This document shows, in pieces, positions 17,058-27,289 of a DNA stretch of 45,127 bases. The notes under the pieces were generated by a model that made no database searches, was not told the origin of the DNA, and saw nothing but the letters and a program-made list of their open reading frames with translations. The DNA lies in assembly GCA_020721225.1 (NCBI GenBank), contig DYNE01000017.1, positions 1-45,127 on the forward strand, read 5' to 3'. This stretch comes from Pelodictyon luteolum (GTDB lineage Bacteria; Bacteroidota; Chlorobiia; Chlorobiales; Chlorobiaceae). The position numbers and the translations under genes are program-made. How positions within the stretch are numbered: the first letter of the stretch is position 1; each line of letters starts with the position of its first letter.

Positions 17058-18902
17058 TTATTCCACCGTAACCGATTTGGCCAGATTACGGGGACGGTCA
17101 ACATTACATCCTCTCAGCGTTGCAATATGATAGGCAAGCAGCTGCAGAGGAATTACGGTAAGAAGCGGCGTAACCGGCGCCGATGCTGCCGGAATGTAAA
17201 TAACATGGTCTGCCAGACAGCGGATATCCTCATCACCTTCGCTTGCTATGGCGATCACCCGACCTTTCCGGCTCCGCACCTCCTCGATATTGCTGAGAAT
17301 CTTGGTGTAGGTGCTGTCATGGGTGGCAATAAAAATCACCGGCATATCCTCATCGATCAACGCAATAGGACCGTGCTTCATTTCCGCCGCCGGATAGCCC
17401 TCCGCATGGATGTATGAGATTTCTTTGAGTTTCAGCGCGCCTTCGAGCGCAACCGGAAAGTTATAGCCCCGGCCAAGGTAAAGAAAATTTCGGGCGTTGC
17501 GGTAACTTCCCGCTATGGCATGTATCTCTTCGCTGCTCTTGAGGATTTCCGAAACTTTCGAAGGTACCTCCGACAACTCCCTGAGATAAAGCGCAATTTC
17601 CGAATCGCTGAGCGTTCTTCCCTGACTGAGAGCAAGAGCAACCATATAAAGCACGATCACCTGGGCGGTAAAAGCCTTCGTAGAGGCAACCCCGATCTCA
17701 GGGCCGGCATGCGTGTACATGCCGCAGTGGGTTTCCCGCGCAATGGTCGAGCCAACCACGTTACAGATACCCATAACCAGAGCGCCCTTCTCCTTGGCCT
17801 CGCGCAAGGCCGCCAGCGTATCGGCGGTTTCCCCCGACTGGGATATCACAATAACCACATCTTCGGGAGTGATAACCGGATTGCGATACCGGAACTCAGA
17901 GGCATAATCAACCTCCACAGGAATACGGGCAAACTCCTCGATCAGATACTCCCCGATAAGTCCGGCATGCCAGCTTGTGCCGCAGGCGCAGATAATGATA
18001 CGCTTTGCCTTACGCAGATGCTCGAGATTATCCTTGATGCCCCCAAGATGGAGAGAGTTGCTTTCAAGTCTGACCCGGCCTCTCATGACGTCTTCCATAA
18101 CGCCGGGCTGTTCGAAAATCTCCTTGAGCATGAAATGTTCGTAACCGCCCTTTTCGATCTCTTCAAGCTCGAAATCAAGCTCGGTAACGAGTTTTTCCGT
18201 CTCGATGTTCTCCACGGTCTTGACCGTATAGCCGTCAGCAGTTATTCGCGCCATCTCACCGTCGCCGAGGTAAACCACCTTGCGGGTATGTTCTACAATC
18301 GGAGCGGCATCGGAAGCCACAAAATACTCGCCGTCACCGATACCGATTACCAGGGGACTGCCCTTGCGGGCGACAACCAGCGTTCCGGGTTCACGGGATG
18401 AGATAACACAGATACCGTATGCTCCTTCCACATGGTGAAGCGCCCGACGCACAACATCCTCAAGCATCAACGCGGGCTCCTCCTTCCATATCCTGTCGAT
18501 GAGATGCACCAGCACCTCGGTGTCTGTCGCACTGCGGAAGACATATCCATGCGACGAGAGTTCAAGCCTGAGAGCGGTATGATTTTCGATGATGCCATTA
18601 TGGATCAGCGCAATGTCGCCTGTCGTATTGAGATGAGGATGAGCGTTGCGATCACTGGGATCTCCATGCGTCGCCCATCGGGTATGCGCTATTCCGGCAA
18701 CTGCTCCGCTGAGCATATCCCCGCTCTCCCTGAGAGCATTTTCAAGATCGGCCACGCTCCCTTTCTGTTTCACTACCGAAAGGGTTCCGTTCAGCACGGC
18801 AATCCCCGCCGAATCATAACCCCGGTACTCCAGACGCTTCAAGCCGATCAGCAGGATCGGTGCAGCATCCCGTTTTCCGATATAACCAACAATTCCGCAC
18901 AT
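17058..18902 (-). CDS. glmS: Glutamine-fructose-6-phosphate aminotransferase (isomerizing)
   Basis: Makes glucosamine-6-phosphate from fructose-6-phosphate and glutamine, the entry to peptidoglycan and lipid A sugars. The start is fixed by the N-terminal nucleophile: MCGIVGYIG, so that Cys becomes residue 1; four upstream codons are discarded. The class II amidotransferase domain is followed by two SIS sugar-phosphate isomerase domains, the first with CGTSWHAGLIGEYL and SQSGETADTLAALREAK, and the conserved terminus PRNLAKSVTVE. The length, 614 aa, is normal. No glmS ribozyme is present in the short upstream gap, as expected outside Firmicutes. Confidence 0.98.
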   Translation of the reverse strand: MCGIVGYIGKRDAAPILLIGLKRLEYRGYDSAGIAVLNGTLSVVKQKGSVADLENALRESGDMLSGAVAGIAHTRWATHGDPSDRNAHPHLNTTGDIALIHNGIIENHTALRLELSSHGYVFRSATDTEVLVHLIDRIWKEEPALMLEDVVRRALHHVEGAYGICVISSREPGTLVVARKGSPLVIGIGDGEYFVASDAAPIVEHTRKVVYLGDGEMARITADGYTVKTVENIETEKLVTELDFELEEIEKGGYEHFMLKEIFEQPGVMEDVMRGRVRLESNSLHLGGIKDNLEHLRKAKRIIICACGTSWHAGLIGEYLIEEFARIPVEVDYASEFRYRNPVITPEDVVIVISQSGETADTLAALREAKEKGALVMGICNVVGSTIARETHCGMYTHAGPEIGVASTKAFTAQVIVLYMVALALSQGRTLSDSEIALYLRELSEVPSKVSEILKSSEEIHAIAGSYRNARNFLYLGRGYNFPVALEGALKLKEISYIHAEGYPAAEMKHGPIALIDEDMPVIFIATHDSTYTKILSNIEEVRSRKGRVIAIASEGDEDIRCLADHVIYIPAASAPVTPLLTVIPLQLLAYHIATLRGCNVDRPRNLAKSVTVE

Positions 18903-19010
18903 GAGCAATTTCATTTAAAAAGATGACAGGCCTGATTTTTCCGAGAAAACAGAGCCTGCGTATGGGGGAGACCTGCAAAACAGAAATACAGTCAATAATA
19001 ATAAAAACCC

Positions 19011-19835
19011 TTATAACACCAGCCTCATCGCGGCGTGAATTTTTGCAGCCTCTCCGGCTACCGCCACTTCAAACTCCTCTATCGAAGAGAAGCTCCCGGC
19101 CGGATAGATCAGGCTGCGGCTGACATTGATTATGGCGCTCTCCGAGTTGACGTCAACACCTGCCCGCACGGCGTCCTCGAGCGAACCACCCTGGGCGCCG
19201 ACTCCGGGAATAAGAAAGAATAGTCCGGGAGCCTGACGGCGAATATCGCCAAGCAGGACGCTTTTGGTGGCGCCTACCACAACGCCGGCATTACCGTCCT
19301 TCCCCCATAACGTTACCTTTTCAAGCACAGACTCATAAAGAGGTTTTCCGTTCTCCAGTCTCTGCTCTTCAAAATCGCGCGATCCCTCATTCGAGGTCAG
19401 ACAGAGGACAAAAACCAGCTTGCCGCTATAGGAAAAAAACGGCTCCAGAGAGTCAAAGCCCATATAAGGTGCCACCGTAACGGCATCAAACGACCAGTGT
19501 TCGAAAAAAGCCTGAGCATACTTTCTGCTGGTATTGCCGATATCTGCCCTTTTGGCATCGGCAATGGTCATGCACTCTGCGGGAATCTCTTCGAGAGTCT
19601 TTTCCATATCCAGAAGCCCCGGTATGCCCCGGGCCTCATAAAACGCGGTATTGATCTTGTATGCAACGGCAACGCCTCCGGTTGCCCTGATAACAGAACG
19701 ATTGAAGGCAAAAACAGGATCCGGTGTGCGAAAAAACACTTCCGGAATCTTATCCGGGTCGCTGTCCAATCCTACGCATAAAAGGGATTTCAGAGACGAT
19801 ATCCTTTTATTTGCTTTTTGTCGAGCGGCGCTCAT
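19011..19835 (-). CDS. pyrF: Orotidine 5'-phosphate decarboxylase
   Basis: Decarboxylates OMP to UMP, the last step to UMP; with pyrG elsewhere in the window it belongs to pyrimidine synthesis. The active-site signature is TIADAKRADIGNTS (Lys-Asp-x-Lys-type tetrad) and LLCVGLDSDPDKIP opens the barrel. The length (274 aa) and layout place it in the longer type 2 (Mycobacterium-type) group. The start is uncertain: I choose MSAARQK, preceded by GGAAGAGAGG; an ATG five codons and a GTG eight codons upstream remain possible. It is upstream of glmS on the same strand with a gap of about 110 bp. Confidence 0.95.
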   Translation of the reverse strand: MSAARQKANKRISSLKSLLCVGLDSDPDKIPEVFFRTPDPVFAFNRSVIRATGGVAVAYKINTAFYEARGIPGLLDMEKTLEEIPAECMTIADAKRADIGNTSRKYAQAFFEHWSFDAVTVAPYMGFDSLEPFFSYSGKLVFVLCLTSNEGSRDFEEQRLENGKPLYESVLEKVTLWGKDGNAGVVVGATKSVLLGDIRRQAPGLFFLIPGVGAQGGSLEDAVRAGVDVNSESAIINVSRSLIYPAGSFSSIEEFEVAVAGEAAKIHAAMRLVL

Positions 19836-19956
19836 TTTCCTCTCTTCCATTTGCTTCACATGAAAAAATTGATTTTTTTTGACTGCCTTGCCGGCTATCG
19901 TTCCGCATCCCCGGGCATCGGACCGCAGGATCCCGTTTCTGAAACTTATAATCCGA

Positions 19957-20112
19957 ATCGGACATTTACGTTCGGGTAATATATGTAATATGTTTTTTAC
20001 GGGGAGCTGCGATTAAATAGAAAGAATCCCGTAAATTGCTTTTCGCACATGTCCGATACGGATGCTTCATGTCGAGATTCGCTTAACATTTCAAATAATG
20101 ACGACTGATTAA
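19957..20112 (+). promoter_or_regulatory. Nested inverted repeats and 4-codon leader ORF before ftsH
   Basis: The outer arms are ATCGGACAT (19957-19965) and ATGTCCGAT (20049-20057); the inner arms are TTTACGGG (19996-20003) and CCCGTAAA (20028-20035). Together they can fold into one long interrupted stem in a ftsH leader. Just after it, ATG ACG ACT GAT TAA (20098-20112) is a 4-codon ORF whose stop overlaps the ftsH ATG (TAATG). No clear Shine-Dalgarno precedes ftsH. Confidence 0.4.
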
Positions 20113-22196
20113 TGGCAAATAACCTGTTCAAACCATCAAATCCTTACAGAAAAGAACCGGAAACCAACGAACGACGCCCGAAATTTTCCATAATGTACTA
20201 TCTGGTGGTGATTATGCTGCTGATAGGCATACAGCTTGCTTTTTTCTGGTCCGGCTCATCGGTGGAAATCCCCTATAGCACCTTTCGCAAATACATTGCA
20301 GAAAACAAGGTCGAGTCGGTGAGGATATCTCCCGAGAGAATCTTCGTCGTGCTCAAACCCGAGGCAAAACCTGTCGTGACTGCGCCCGAACCGCCGAAAG
20401 ACGGCCCGGGAATATTTATGCCCCGTTCGTCAACGCCGTCCAACGAGATCTTCGTCACCCCGGTACGAGACGAAACGCTCGTCGAGCTGCTCGAAAGCAA
20501 GGGCATAAAATATCAGGGCATGCCGAGCAACACCTGGCTGGGCGAACTGCTTCAGTGGATCCTTCCGTTCGCCTTGCTGATAGGCATCTATTTCTTTGTT
20601 TTCCGCCGTATGGGCGGACCTGGATCGCAGTTCATGAACATCGGCAAGAACAAGGCCGCGCTTTATGAAAACCTCGACGAACACACCCGCATCACCTTCA
20701 AGGATGTAGCCGGACTCGACGAGGTAAAAGCCGAGGTCATGGAGGTCGTCGACTTCCTGAAAGACCCGAAAAAATATACAAAACTCGGCGGCAAGCTGCC
20801 CAAAGGCGTACTGCTGGTAGGCCCTCCCGGTACAGGCAAAACCCTTCTGGCCAAAGCCGTTGCCGGCGAGGCGGAAGTGCCGTTCTTCAGCATCAGCGGT
20901 TCCGACTTCGTGGAAATGTTTGTGGGCGTCGGAGCGGCAAGAGTGCGCGACCTGTTCCGCCAGGCCAAAGAGAAAGCCCCCTGCATCATTTTTATCGATG
21001 AAATCGACGCCGTAGGCAGAAGCCGGGGCAAAGGCGCCATGATGGGAGCCAACGACGAGCGGGAAAACACGCTCAATCAGCTGCTGGTGGAAATGGACGG
21101 CTTTGCTACCGACAAGGGGGTCATCCTCATGGCGGCTACCAACCGGCCCGATGTGCTCGACTCGGCCCTGCTGCGTCCCGGACGCTTCGACCGCCAGATC
21201 ATGGTCGACAAACCCGATCTGAAAGGCCGTATCGATATTTTCAAGGTGCACACCAAGAACCTCTCGCTCTCTCCGGATGTAAACCTGAAAACGCTTGCAT
21301 CACAGACTCCCGGCTTTGCCGGCGCGGAAATAGCCAATGCCGCCAACGAGGCCGCCCTGCTTGCCTCGCGCCGCGAAAAGCAGAGCATCGAAATGAAAGA
21401 CTTCGAAGATGCCATCGAACGTGTGGTGGCGGGACTTGAAAAGAAAAACAAGGTCATCAACCCGCGCGAAAGGCAGATTGTCGCCTACCATGAAGCCGGC
21501 CACGCCATTGTGAGCTGGATGATGCCCGAAAACGATCCGGTACAGAAAATTTCGATCGTTCCGCGAGGTATGAGCGCGCTCGGCTACACCATGAACATTC
21601 CGCTTGAAGACCGTTACCTCATGACGAAAAGGGAACTCTTCGCTCGAATCTGCGGCCTGCTTGGCGGACGCATTGCCGAGGAGATCATCTTCAACGAAAT
21701 ATCAACCGGCGCGCAGAACGACCTTGAAAAAATTACCGGAATAGCCTATAACATGGTGCTGGTTTACGGCATGAGCGAACGGCTCGGCAACCTCTCCTTC
21801 TATGAGAGCAACAATCCCTATTCGGGCGGACCAGGCATCGACAAGAAGTACAGCGAGAAAACCGCTCAACTGATCGACAGCGAGGTCAAGGTCATCGAGG
21901 AAAAAGCCCGTCAGACGGTAACCGATCTGCTGACAATCAACCGCGACAAGCTCGAAGCTCTCGCACGCGAACTTCTGGCCAAAGAGATGCTGCAATACTG
22001 CCAGATCGAGGAGATTCTCGGAAAACGTCCGGAGGGTGGATTCCCCGCTCATCTGCATACGGAGTGCAACGGAAACGGAACCCGTCAGGAAGCCGCTGAA
22101 GAGCCGGATATCCCGGTAATAAGCAGCGAAGAGCGTCTTGAACTCGAAGCCGCCGTTGCACGGCTGAAGGAAAACCGGGAACAACCGGAAACCTGA
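20112..22196 (+). CDS. ftsH: ATP-dependent zinc metalloprotease FtsH
   Basis: Membrane-anchored AAA+ protease that degrades misfolded and short-lived membrane and cytoplasmic proteins. Two membrane segments (about residues 26-47 and 150-167) flank the periplasmic domain. The AAA module has Walker A GPPGTGKT at 237-244, Walker [10 protein letters not shown], and the second region of homology ending [19 protein letters not shown]. The zinc site is HEAGH at 460-464. The periplasmic part contains a Pro-rich insertion ([17 protein letters not shown]). Length is 694 aa, slightly long. It precedes acyP by 16 bp. Confidence 0.98.
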   Translation: MANNLFKPSNPYRKEPETNERRPKFSIMYYLVVIMLLIGIQLAFFWSGSSVEIPYSTFRKYIAENKVESVRISPERIFVVLKPEAKPVVTAPEPPKDGPGIFMPRSSTPSNEIFVTPVRDETLVELLESKGIKYQGMPSNTWLGELLQWILPFALLIGIYFFVFRRMGGPGSQFMNIGKNKAALYENLDEHTRITFKDVAGLDEVKAEVMEVVDFLKDPKKYTKLGGKLPKGVLLVGPPGTGKTLLAKAVAGEAEVPFFSISGSDFVEMFVGVGAARVRDLFRQAKEKAPCIIFIDEIDAVGRSRGKGAMMGANDERENTLNQLLVEMDGFATDKGVILMAATNRPDVLDSALLRPGRFDRQIMVDKPDLKGRIDIFKVHTKNLSLSPDVNLKTLASQTPGFAGAEIANAANEAALLASRREKQSIEMKDFEDAIERVVAGLEKKNKVINPRERQIVAYHEAGHAIVSWMMPENDPVQKISIVPRGMSALGYTMNIPLEDRYLMTKRELFARICGLLGGRIAEEIIFNEISTGAQNDLEKITGIAYNMVLVYGMSERLGNLSFYESNNPYSGGPGIDKKYSEKTAQLIDSEVKVIEEKARQTVTDLLTINRDKLEALARELLAKEMLQYCQIEEILGKRPEGGFPAHLHTECNGNGTRQEAAEEPDIPVISSEERLELEAAVARLKENREQPET

Positions 22197-22212
22197 CAAC
22201 TGCCGGCAGGCA

Positions 22213-22488
22213 ATGACCAGAAGAGTGCTCCTTATCGTTTCCGGACGCGTACAGAGCGTTGGATTCAGAATGTTTATCGACCGGGCGGCAAGAGAACTGC
22301 AGCTGTCCGGCTGGGTGAAAAACCTTGCCGGGGGAAGCGTGGAAGTGAATGCGCAGGGAGCAGCCCCTATTATAGATGAGCTGATAAAAAGGGCAGAAAC
22401 CGGACCGTCGAAATCACAGGTAACGGGTGTCAGAATAAAGGAACTCGAACCTGACAGCTCCCTGAGCGGATTCAGCGTCATTTTCTGA
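22213..22488 (+). CDS. acyP: Acylphosphatase
   Basis: Small enzyme that hydrolyses acyl phosphates such as carbamoyl phosphate. The 91-residue sequence has the phosphate-binding loop GRVQSVGFRMF (variant of GxVQGVxFR) with the catalytic Arg, and the second signature GWVKNLAGGSVEVNAQG with catalytic Asn. The usual GVGFR Gly is present as SVGFR. It follows ftsH by 16 bp and is closed by a terminator, so it is likely co-transcribed with ftsH. Physiological substrate is unclear for the whole family. Confidence 0.94.
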   Translation: MTRRVLLIVSGRVQSVGFRMFIDRAARELQLSGWVKNLAGGSVEVNAQGAAPIIDELIKRAETGPSKSQVTGVRIKELEPDSSLSGFSVIF

Positions 22489-22521
22489 ACGCTCCTCCAG
22501 CGCGTAACCCGGCTTAACGGA

Positions 22522-22549
22522 GAAAAGGCAGGTAAAAGCCTGCCTTTTT
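22522..22549. terminator. Shared terminator of acyP and tRNA-Val
   Basis: Arms AAAAGGCAGG and CCTGCCTTTT around a 6-nt loop, followed by further T residues on the plus strand; on the minus strand it also ends in TTTT. It lies between acyP (plus) and the tRNA (minus), which converge on it. Confidence 0.85.
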
Positions 22550-22569
22550 TCGCTGTGATATGCTGTGTG

Positions 22570-22643
22570 TGGGTCCCGAGGGATTCGAACCCCCGACCTA
22601 CTGGGTGTAAACCAGCCGCTCTAACCAGCTGAGCTAGGGACCC
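22570..22643 (-). tRNA. tRNA-Val (anticodon TAC)
   Basis: Reads GGGTCCC...GGGACCC as the acceptor stem on the minus strand, with the D-arm AGCTCAGCTGGTTAGAGC and the T-arm GGGGGTTCGAATCCC. The anticodon stem-loop is CTGG-TTTACAC-CCAG, giving anticodon TAC, which reads GTA and other valine codons. The discriminator base is A; the CCA end is not encoded. An adjacent strong promoter faces it. Confidence 0.96.
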
Positions 22644-22657
22644 GGCTGAGGGGCACT

Positions 22658-22685
22658 ATTATAACATTTTTTCCTGCAAACGCAA
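22658..22685 (-). promoter_or_regulatory. Promoter of tRNA-Val
   Basis: On the minus strand: -35 TTGCGT (22680-22685), 16-bp spacer, consensus -10 TATAAT (22658-22663). It ends about 14 bp before the tRNA 5' end, leaving room for a start just upstream of the mature tRNA. Confidence 0.75.
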
Positions 22686-22802
22686 AAAGAAAATCCCCTG
22701 AGCGATCAGCGAAAAAGTACCGGATTTGTAAGCCTTTACGAAAAAGCATAAATTCAGGCCGGCATTGTAACCGCAACCCGGCAACTTTTTTCAAAAAAAC
22801 TT

Positions 22803-23951
22803 ATGAAAGCATTATCCATTCTCGGCAGTACCGGCTCAATCGGGCTCAGCACTCTTGATGTTGTCAGGCAGCACCCCGGAAAATTTACGATTACCGGATT
22901 AGCGGAAGGTCATGATGTCGGACTGCTTAACGAGCAGATCAAGGAATTCAGGCCTGACGTGGTTTCGGTAAGAGATGCTGCATCAGCCGATGAACTCCGC
23001 AAGCTCCTCGGAACGCATAAACCGGAAATCTTCTACGGTATAGAAGGTGCTGCGACCGTCGCTGCAGCCGAAGGAGCCGAGATGGTTGTTTCGGCCATTG
23101 TCGGTGCCGCAGGACTGGTTCCCACCGTAAGCGCAATAAAAGCGGGCAAGCATATCGCCCTGGCCAACAAGGAAACCCTTGTCGTTGCAGGGCAGCTGGT
23201 TTCCGATCTGGTGAAGAAACACAACGTCAAGCTGCTGCCGGTGGACAGCGAGCACTCGGCAATCTTCCAGTCGCTTGCCGGTCACAGAACCGAGGACATC
23301 GAGCGAATCATCCTTACCGCATCCGGCGGCCCATTCCGCAAAACCCCTGCCGAAGAGCTGAAGCTTGCCGGTCCTGAACAGGCGCTCAAGCATCCGCAGT
23401 GGACGATGGGAGCAAAAATCACCATCGATTCGGCAACGCTCATGAACAAAGGACTTGAGGTTATCGAAGCCCACTGGCTCTTCAATATGCCGGCGGAAAA
23501 AATCGGAGTAGTGGTCCACCCGCAGAGCATCATCCATTCGATGGTGGAGTATATCGACGGCTGCGTGATGGCGCAGATGGGAGTGCCCGACATGCGGGCC
23601 CCGATCGCCTACGCTCTTGCATGGCCGGAACGGTGCGGAACCGGCATCGGCAAACTCGACCTTGCAAAAATCGGAACGCTCACCTTCGAAGAGCCCGATA
23701 TGAAACGCTTCCCTGCCCTCCGTCTGGCATTCGATGCCCTGAAAGCGGGCCGTACCTATCCGGCAGTTCTGAACGCCGCAAACGAAATCGCCGTAGCGGC
23801 ATTTCTCGATAAAAAAATCGGTTTTACCGACATCGCCGATACCGTCGATAAAACCATGCAGGCTCACGAAGCCTATGCTCCGGTTGAACTCGACGAATAC
23901 CTGCAGGCCGACCGATGGGCCCGAGAAAAAGCAAGAGAGATCATAGGATAA
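22803..23951 (+). CDS. dxr: 1-deoxy-D-xylulose 5-phosphate reductoisomerase
   Basis: Second enzyme of the methylerythritol phosphate pathway: converts DXP to MEP with NADPH. The NADPH site [14 protein letters not shown] is at residues 7-20; [11 protein letters not shown] and the metal-binding [14 protein letters not shown], then [13 protein letters not shown] and [20 protein letters not shown], are all family signatures. Length is 382 aa, as usual. In a green sulfur bacterium this pathway would supply the isoprenoid tails of chlorophylls, carotenoids and quinones. There is no clear Shine-Dalgarno. It is followed by a terminator-like hairpin and then rseP. Confidence 0.98.
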   Translation: MKALSILGSTGSIGLSTLDVVRQHPGKFTITGLAEGHDVGLLNEQIKEFRPDVVSVRDAASADELRKLLGTHKPEIFYGIEGAATVAAAEGAEMVVSAIVGAAGLVPTVSAIKAGKHIALANKETLVVAGQLVSDLVKKHNVKLLPVDSEHSAIFQSLAGHRTEDIERIILTASGGPFRKTPAEELKLAGPEQALKHPQWTMGAKITIDSATLMNKGLEVIEAHWLFNMPAEKIGVVVHPQSIIHSMVEYIDGCVMAQMGVPDMRAPIAYALAWPERCGTGIGKLDLAKIGTLTFEEPDMKRFPALRLAFDALKAGRTYPAVLNAANEIAVAAFLDKKIGFTDIADTVDKTMQAHEAYAPVELDEYLQADRWAREKAREIIG

Positions 23952-23991
23952 GCCTTTTCTTCAGAGAGTCTCCGACCATCTCTCCATTCCG

Positions 23992-24022
23992 GCGCCCCGG
24001 ATTCTACGGGGCGCGGATTTTT
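23992..24022 (+). terminator. Terminator-like hairpin between dxr and rseP
   Basis: GCGCCCCG and CGGGGCGC pair across a 7-nt loop and GGATTTTT follows. It lies 40 bp after the dxr stop and only 23 bp before the rseP ATG, so it either ends dxr transcripts partially or limits rseP read-through. Confidence 0.7.
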
Positions 24023-24045
24023 ATTTACCGAAACGATTGATAACC

Positions 24046-25407
24046 ATGGATATTCTGAATACAACGTTTTTTTTCATTGTCGCCATTTTCATTCTGGTCA
24101 CGGTACATGAACTGGGCCACTTCCTGACCGCAAAGCTTTTCGGCATGCGAGTCGATAAATTCTATATCGGATTCGACTTCTTCAACCTGAGACTCTGGAA
24201 AAAGAAAATCGGCGAAACGGAGTACGGCATCGGGGTATTTCCGCTTGGAGGATATGTAAAAATAGCGGGGATGGTGGACGAAAGTCTTGACACCGCCTAC
24301 CAGTCGTCGGAACCCGAACCTTGGGAGTTCAGGGCCAAACCGGTCTGGCAGCGCCTGATCGTGCTCGCCGGCGGCGTAGGGATGAACATCGTGCTCGCCG
24401 CGGCTATCTTTACCGGCGTCACGCTCATGTTCGGAGAATCGCGCACGACGGTCAACAACCCCGCGTACATAGAGAAAGGGTCGGTCTTCGCCGTAATGGG
24501 CATGCAGACCGGCGACAGGATTGCCGCCGTCAACGGCAAGGAGGTCGCAAGCTGGGAAGAGGCTCTCGACCCGGCATCGTTTACCGCATCTTCGCTGAAC
24601 TATACGGTACTGCGCGATGAAAAACGGTTGACGCTTGCAGCCCCGGCCAACATTCTTTCGTTGCTCAACGAAAACAAGCCCCTCGGCATACGTCCGCTCA
24701 TGCCTCCGGTAATCGACGATGTTCTTGCGAACGACCCGGCGGCAAAAGCCGGCATAAAACCGGGCGCGCTCATAACCGCCATTAACGGCAAACCCCTTTC
24801 CGACTGGACCGAGGTGGTTTCCGTCATCTCCGCACATGCAGGAAAACCGATCTCCATAACCTGGAAATACCTTGAGCCCGTTCCAGGCAAAGCAACAGAT
24901 CCTGCGGCAATTCTCGCGTCCGGCACTACCGTCGTAACCGAAGTCGTGCCTACCGCTGCCGGTAAAATCGGTATCGCGCTCCGCCAGACGCTGCAGACCG
25001 AACGCATCAGCCTGAACGTTTTCGAGTCAATCGGCAGCGGCACCTCGCAAACCTGGAAAATGAGCGTAATGACCGTACAGGGATTCGCAAGAATCTTCAC
25101 CGGACAGGAGGATTTCCGCAAATCGCTGGGCGGACCGGTGAAAATTGCAAAAATTGCCGGGCGCAGCGCCGAACAGGGCCCTATCAGCTTTCTGTACTTT
25201 CTGGCCGTCCTCTCCATATCGCTGGCCATCATCAACATCCTGCCCATTCCGGCGCTTGACGGCGGACAGTTTGTCATGAATGCCATCGAGGGCATCATCG
25301 GACGCGAACTGCCTTTCGAGGTAAAGATGCGTATTCAGCAGATCGGCATGGCGCTGCTCCTGACGCTCTTCGTCTATATTCTCCTGAACGATATTATCAA
25401 CCCGTGA
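24046..25407 (+). CDS. rseP: RIP metalloprotease RseP (site-2 protease)
   Basis: Intramembrane zinc protease that cleaves anti-sigma factors and signal-peptide remnants. The zinc motif HELGH is at residues 21-25 in the first membrane helix, and the third ligand lies in [13 protein letters not shown] near the C-terminus. Two PDZ-type domains occupy the middle ([22 protein letters not shown] and [26 protein letters not shown]), as in proteobacterial RseP. I use the ATG at 24046; a TTG three codons upstream is less likely. Length is 453 aa. It lies between dxr and prfA on the same strand. Confidence 0.96.
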   Translation: MDILNTTFFFIVAIFILVTVHELGHFLTAKLFGMRVDKFYIGFDFFNLRLWKKKIGETEYGIGVFPLGGYVKIAGMVDESLDTAYQSSEPEPWEFRAKPVWQRLIVLAGGVGMNIVLAAAIFTGVTLMFGESRTTVNNPAYIEKGSVFAVMGMQTGDRIAAVNGKEVASWEEALDPASFTASSLNYTVLRDEKRLTLAAPANILSLLNENKPLGIRPLMPPVIDDVLANDPAAKAGIKPGALITAINGKPLSDWTEVVSVISAHAGKPISITWKYLEPVPGKATDPAAILASGTTVVTEVVPTAAGKIGIALRQTLQTERISLNVFESIGSGTSQTWKMSVMTVQGFARIFTGQEDFRKSLGGPVKIAKIAGRSAEQGPISFLYFLAVLSISLAIINILPIPALDGGQFVMNAIEGIIGRELPFEVKMRIQQIGMALLLTLFVYILLNDIINP

Positions 25408-25443
25408 ACCTGAAAACCGCACATCGGGCAGGAGAAGTAACCC

Positions 25444-26517
25444 ATGTTTGACAAACTGCAGTCAATCAAAGAGAAGCACCTCGATCTTGAACAGCAACTG
25501 GCCGACCCGTCCGCCGCATCCGATCAGAACCGCTTCAGAAAGCTCAACAAGGAGTACAGCGACCTCAAGGAGATCGTTCACGCTTTCGACCGGTACAGCC
25601 TTGCCCGAAAACAGCTCGAAGAATCGCGAGAGCTGCTCGGCAGCGAAAAAGACCCTCAGATGCGCGAACTCGTTCAGATGGAAATCGAGGATCTGCAGGA
25701 GAAACTGCCCGAGCTTGAACAGCAGTTGAAAGTCCTGCTGCTGCCGAAAGACGAAGCCGATTCGCGAAACATTATTATGGAAATCCGGGCCGGAACCGGC
25801 GGAGACGAAGCCGCGCTCTTTGCGGCAGACCTCCTTCGGATGTACCAGCGCTATGCGGAACGGCAGGGCTGGAAATGCGTGCTCCTCGACTATACGGAAA
25901 GCTCCGTCCCCGGAGGGTTCCGCGAGGTTACGCTCGAGGTAAGCGGCCATGACGTGTTCGCCACAATGAAATACGAAAGCGGCGTCCACCGGGTGCAGCG
26001 GGTGCCCGACACCGAAACCCAGGGGCGCATTCACACCTCTGCGGCCAGCGTGGCCGTACTGCCGGAAGCCGAAGAGGTGGACGTGGAGATCCGTCGGGAC
26101 GACCTGCGATTCGACACCTACCGCAGCGGCGGCAAAGGAGGCCAGAACGTCAACAAGGTCGAGACCGCCGTCAGAATAACCCACCTGCCCACCGGCATTG
26201 TTGCCGCCTGTCAGGAGGAACGTTCGCAGCTGCAGAACAAGGAACGGGCCATGACCATGCTGCGTACGAAATTCTACGACATTCAGCTTGCCGAGCAGCA
26301 GCAGCAGCGCGCCGACCTGCGCCGATCTATGGTAAGTACCGGCGACAGGAGCGCAAAAATCAGAACCTACAACTATCCGCAGTCTCGGGTGACCGACCAC
26401 CGGATAGGCTTCACCAGCCACGCCCTGCCGCAGATCATGCAGGGGGAGATCGGCGACGTCATCGAAGCCCTGAAGCTGCACGACCAGACCGCCCGGCTGC
26501 AGGCGGAACAGGTTTGA
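25444..26517 (+). CDS. prfA: Peptide chain release factor 1
   Basis: Terminates translation at UAA and UAG. The peptidyl-hydrolysis loop is GKGGQNVNK with Gly-Gly-Gln at residues 232-234. The codon-reading loop reads [15 protein letters not shown], that is, a P-x-T tripeptide typical for RF1, not the SPF of RF2. The coiled-coil domain 1 fills the first 100 residues. The [22 protein letters not shown] wording is typical of Bacteroidetes/Chlorobi RF1. It starts 36 bp after rseP, with a GGAG about 8 nt upstream of ATG. Confidence 0.97.
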   Translation: MFDKLQSIKEKHLDLEQQLADPSAASDQNRFRKLNKEYSDLKEIVHAFDRYSLARKQLEESRELLGSEKDPQMRELVQMEIEDLQEKLPELEQQLKVLLLPKDEADSRNIIMEIRAGTGGDEAALFAADLLRMYQRYAERQGWKCVLLDYTESSVPGGFREVTLEVSGHDVFATMKYESGVHRVQRVPDTETQGRIHTSAASVAVLPEAEEVDVEIRRDDLRFDTYRSGGKGGQNVNKVETAVRITHLPTGIVAACQEERSQLQNKERAMTMLRTKFYDIQLAEQQQQRADLRRSMVSTGDRSAKIRTYNYPQSRVTDHRIGFTSHALPQIMQGEIGDVIEALKLHDQTARLQAEQV

Positions 26518-26677
26518 CAAAACCCCCGGCCACGACGAAATGCCGGTACGGTCTATGTTTTTCGGCGATTCTCTTTATATTTGCAGTTAAGGGGAACCTC
26601 CGCCCGAACAATTCATACAGCAACAACGACACACAGAAAAACGGCTTTTAAAGAGTCGCAGAGGGAGAGCACCGGTA

Positions 26678-27289
26678 ATGGAAATGGAAGCCACAGGCAA
26701 AAGCAGAGGCGAATGGATTTTTCATGGAGAGTTCGACCGTACGGTCACCTATCTCTCCGACCAGGCAAAAATTCTCGGCTTCAACCCCTTCTGTCATAAG
26801 GTGGAAAAGACCTGTGAAGAGAACATCTATCGCTGGCATTTCCGGGTAACCGATCCGCAGAACAACCCCTTCGACGTAATCTTTTATGTCGAGCAGAGCG
26901 AAGAGCTGCTGGTGGAACTGCCCGATCATCTTGAGGGAATCGACCCGGAAGAGCTTTCCGAGGAGATGATTCGCCAGTACACGGTCGGCAAAAAAATCCG
27001 CTGGCACCACCATCCGCCTTCGCAGCCGGTTGACGATCCAAAAAACTATCTTTTCGAAGGAAAAGCCTTTGCCGACATGTCTGTACACCCCATGGATGCA
27101 GACAGAACAAGGGTACATTTCGATCTTAAAATCGATGTCCGGTTCGTGCTCTATCCCGCCTTCTGCATCATCCCGGAACAGATCATCCGGGCCATGACCA
27201 ACGCCGGGATGTCGATGATCATGCAGACCGCCACGAACAGGATGTTTCACTCTATATCAAAGGATTTCGGCCATGTCCAGCACGCATGA
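26678..27289 (+). CDS. Conserved hypothetical, possible SRPBCC/DUF1997-like
   Basis: A 203-residue soluble protein that I do not firmly recognise. It begins [23 protein letters not shown] and has alternating beta-strand sequence ([39 protein letters not shown]) and a final amphipathic helix ([24 protein letters not shown]), an order that resembles START/SRPBCC lipid-binding proteins such as the DUF1997 group of phototrophs. That link is a guess. The HHHPP stretch near residue 109 is unusual. A GAGGGAGAG purine run precedes the ATG. Its last 17 bp overlap the nitroreductase gene, so the two are coupled. Confidence 0.7.
   Translation: MEMEATGKSRGEWIFHGEFDRTVTYLSDQAKILGFNPFCHKVEKTCEENIYRWHFRVTDPQNNPFDVIFYVEQSEELLVELPDHLEGIDPEELSEEMIRQYTVGKKIRWHHHPPSQPVDDPKNYLFEGKAFADMSVHPMDADRTRVHFDLKIDVRFVLYPAFCIIPEQIIRAMTNAGMSMIMQTATNRMFHSISKDFGHVQHA

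Noticed and set aside
18903-19010. glmS ribozyme upstream of glmS
   Set aside because: The gap is about 100 bp and has none of the conserved ribozyme core; the element is known mainly from Firmicutes.
20430-21251. 273-codon open frame opposite ftsH
   Set aside because: Antisense to the AAA+ domain of ftsH; no family likeness.
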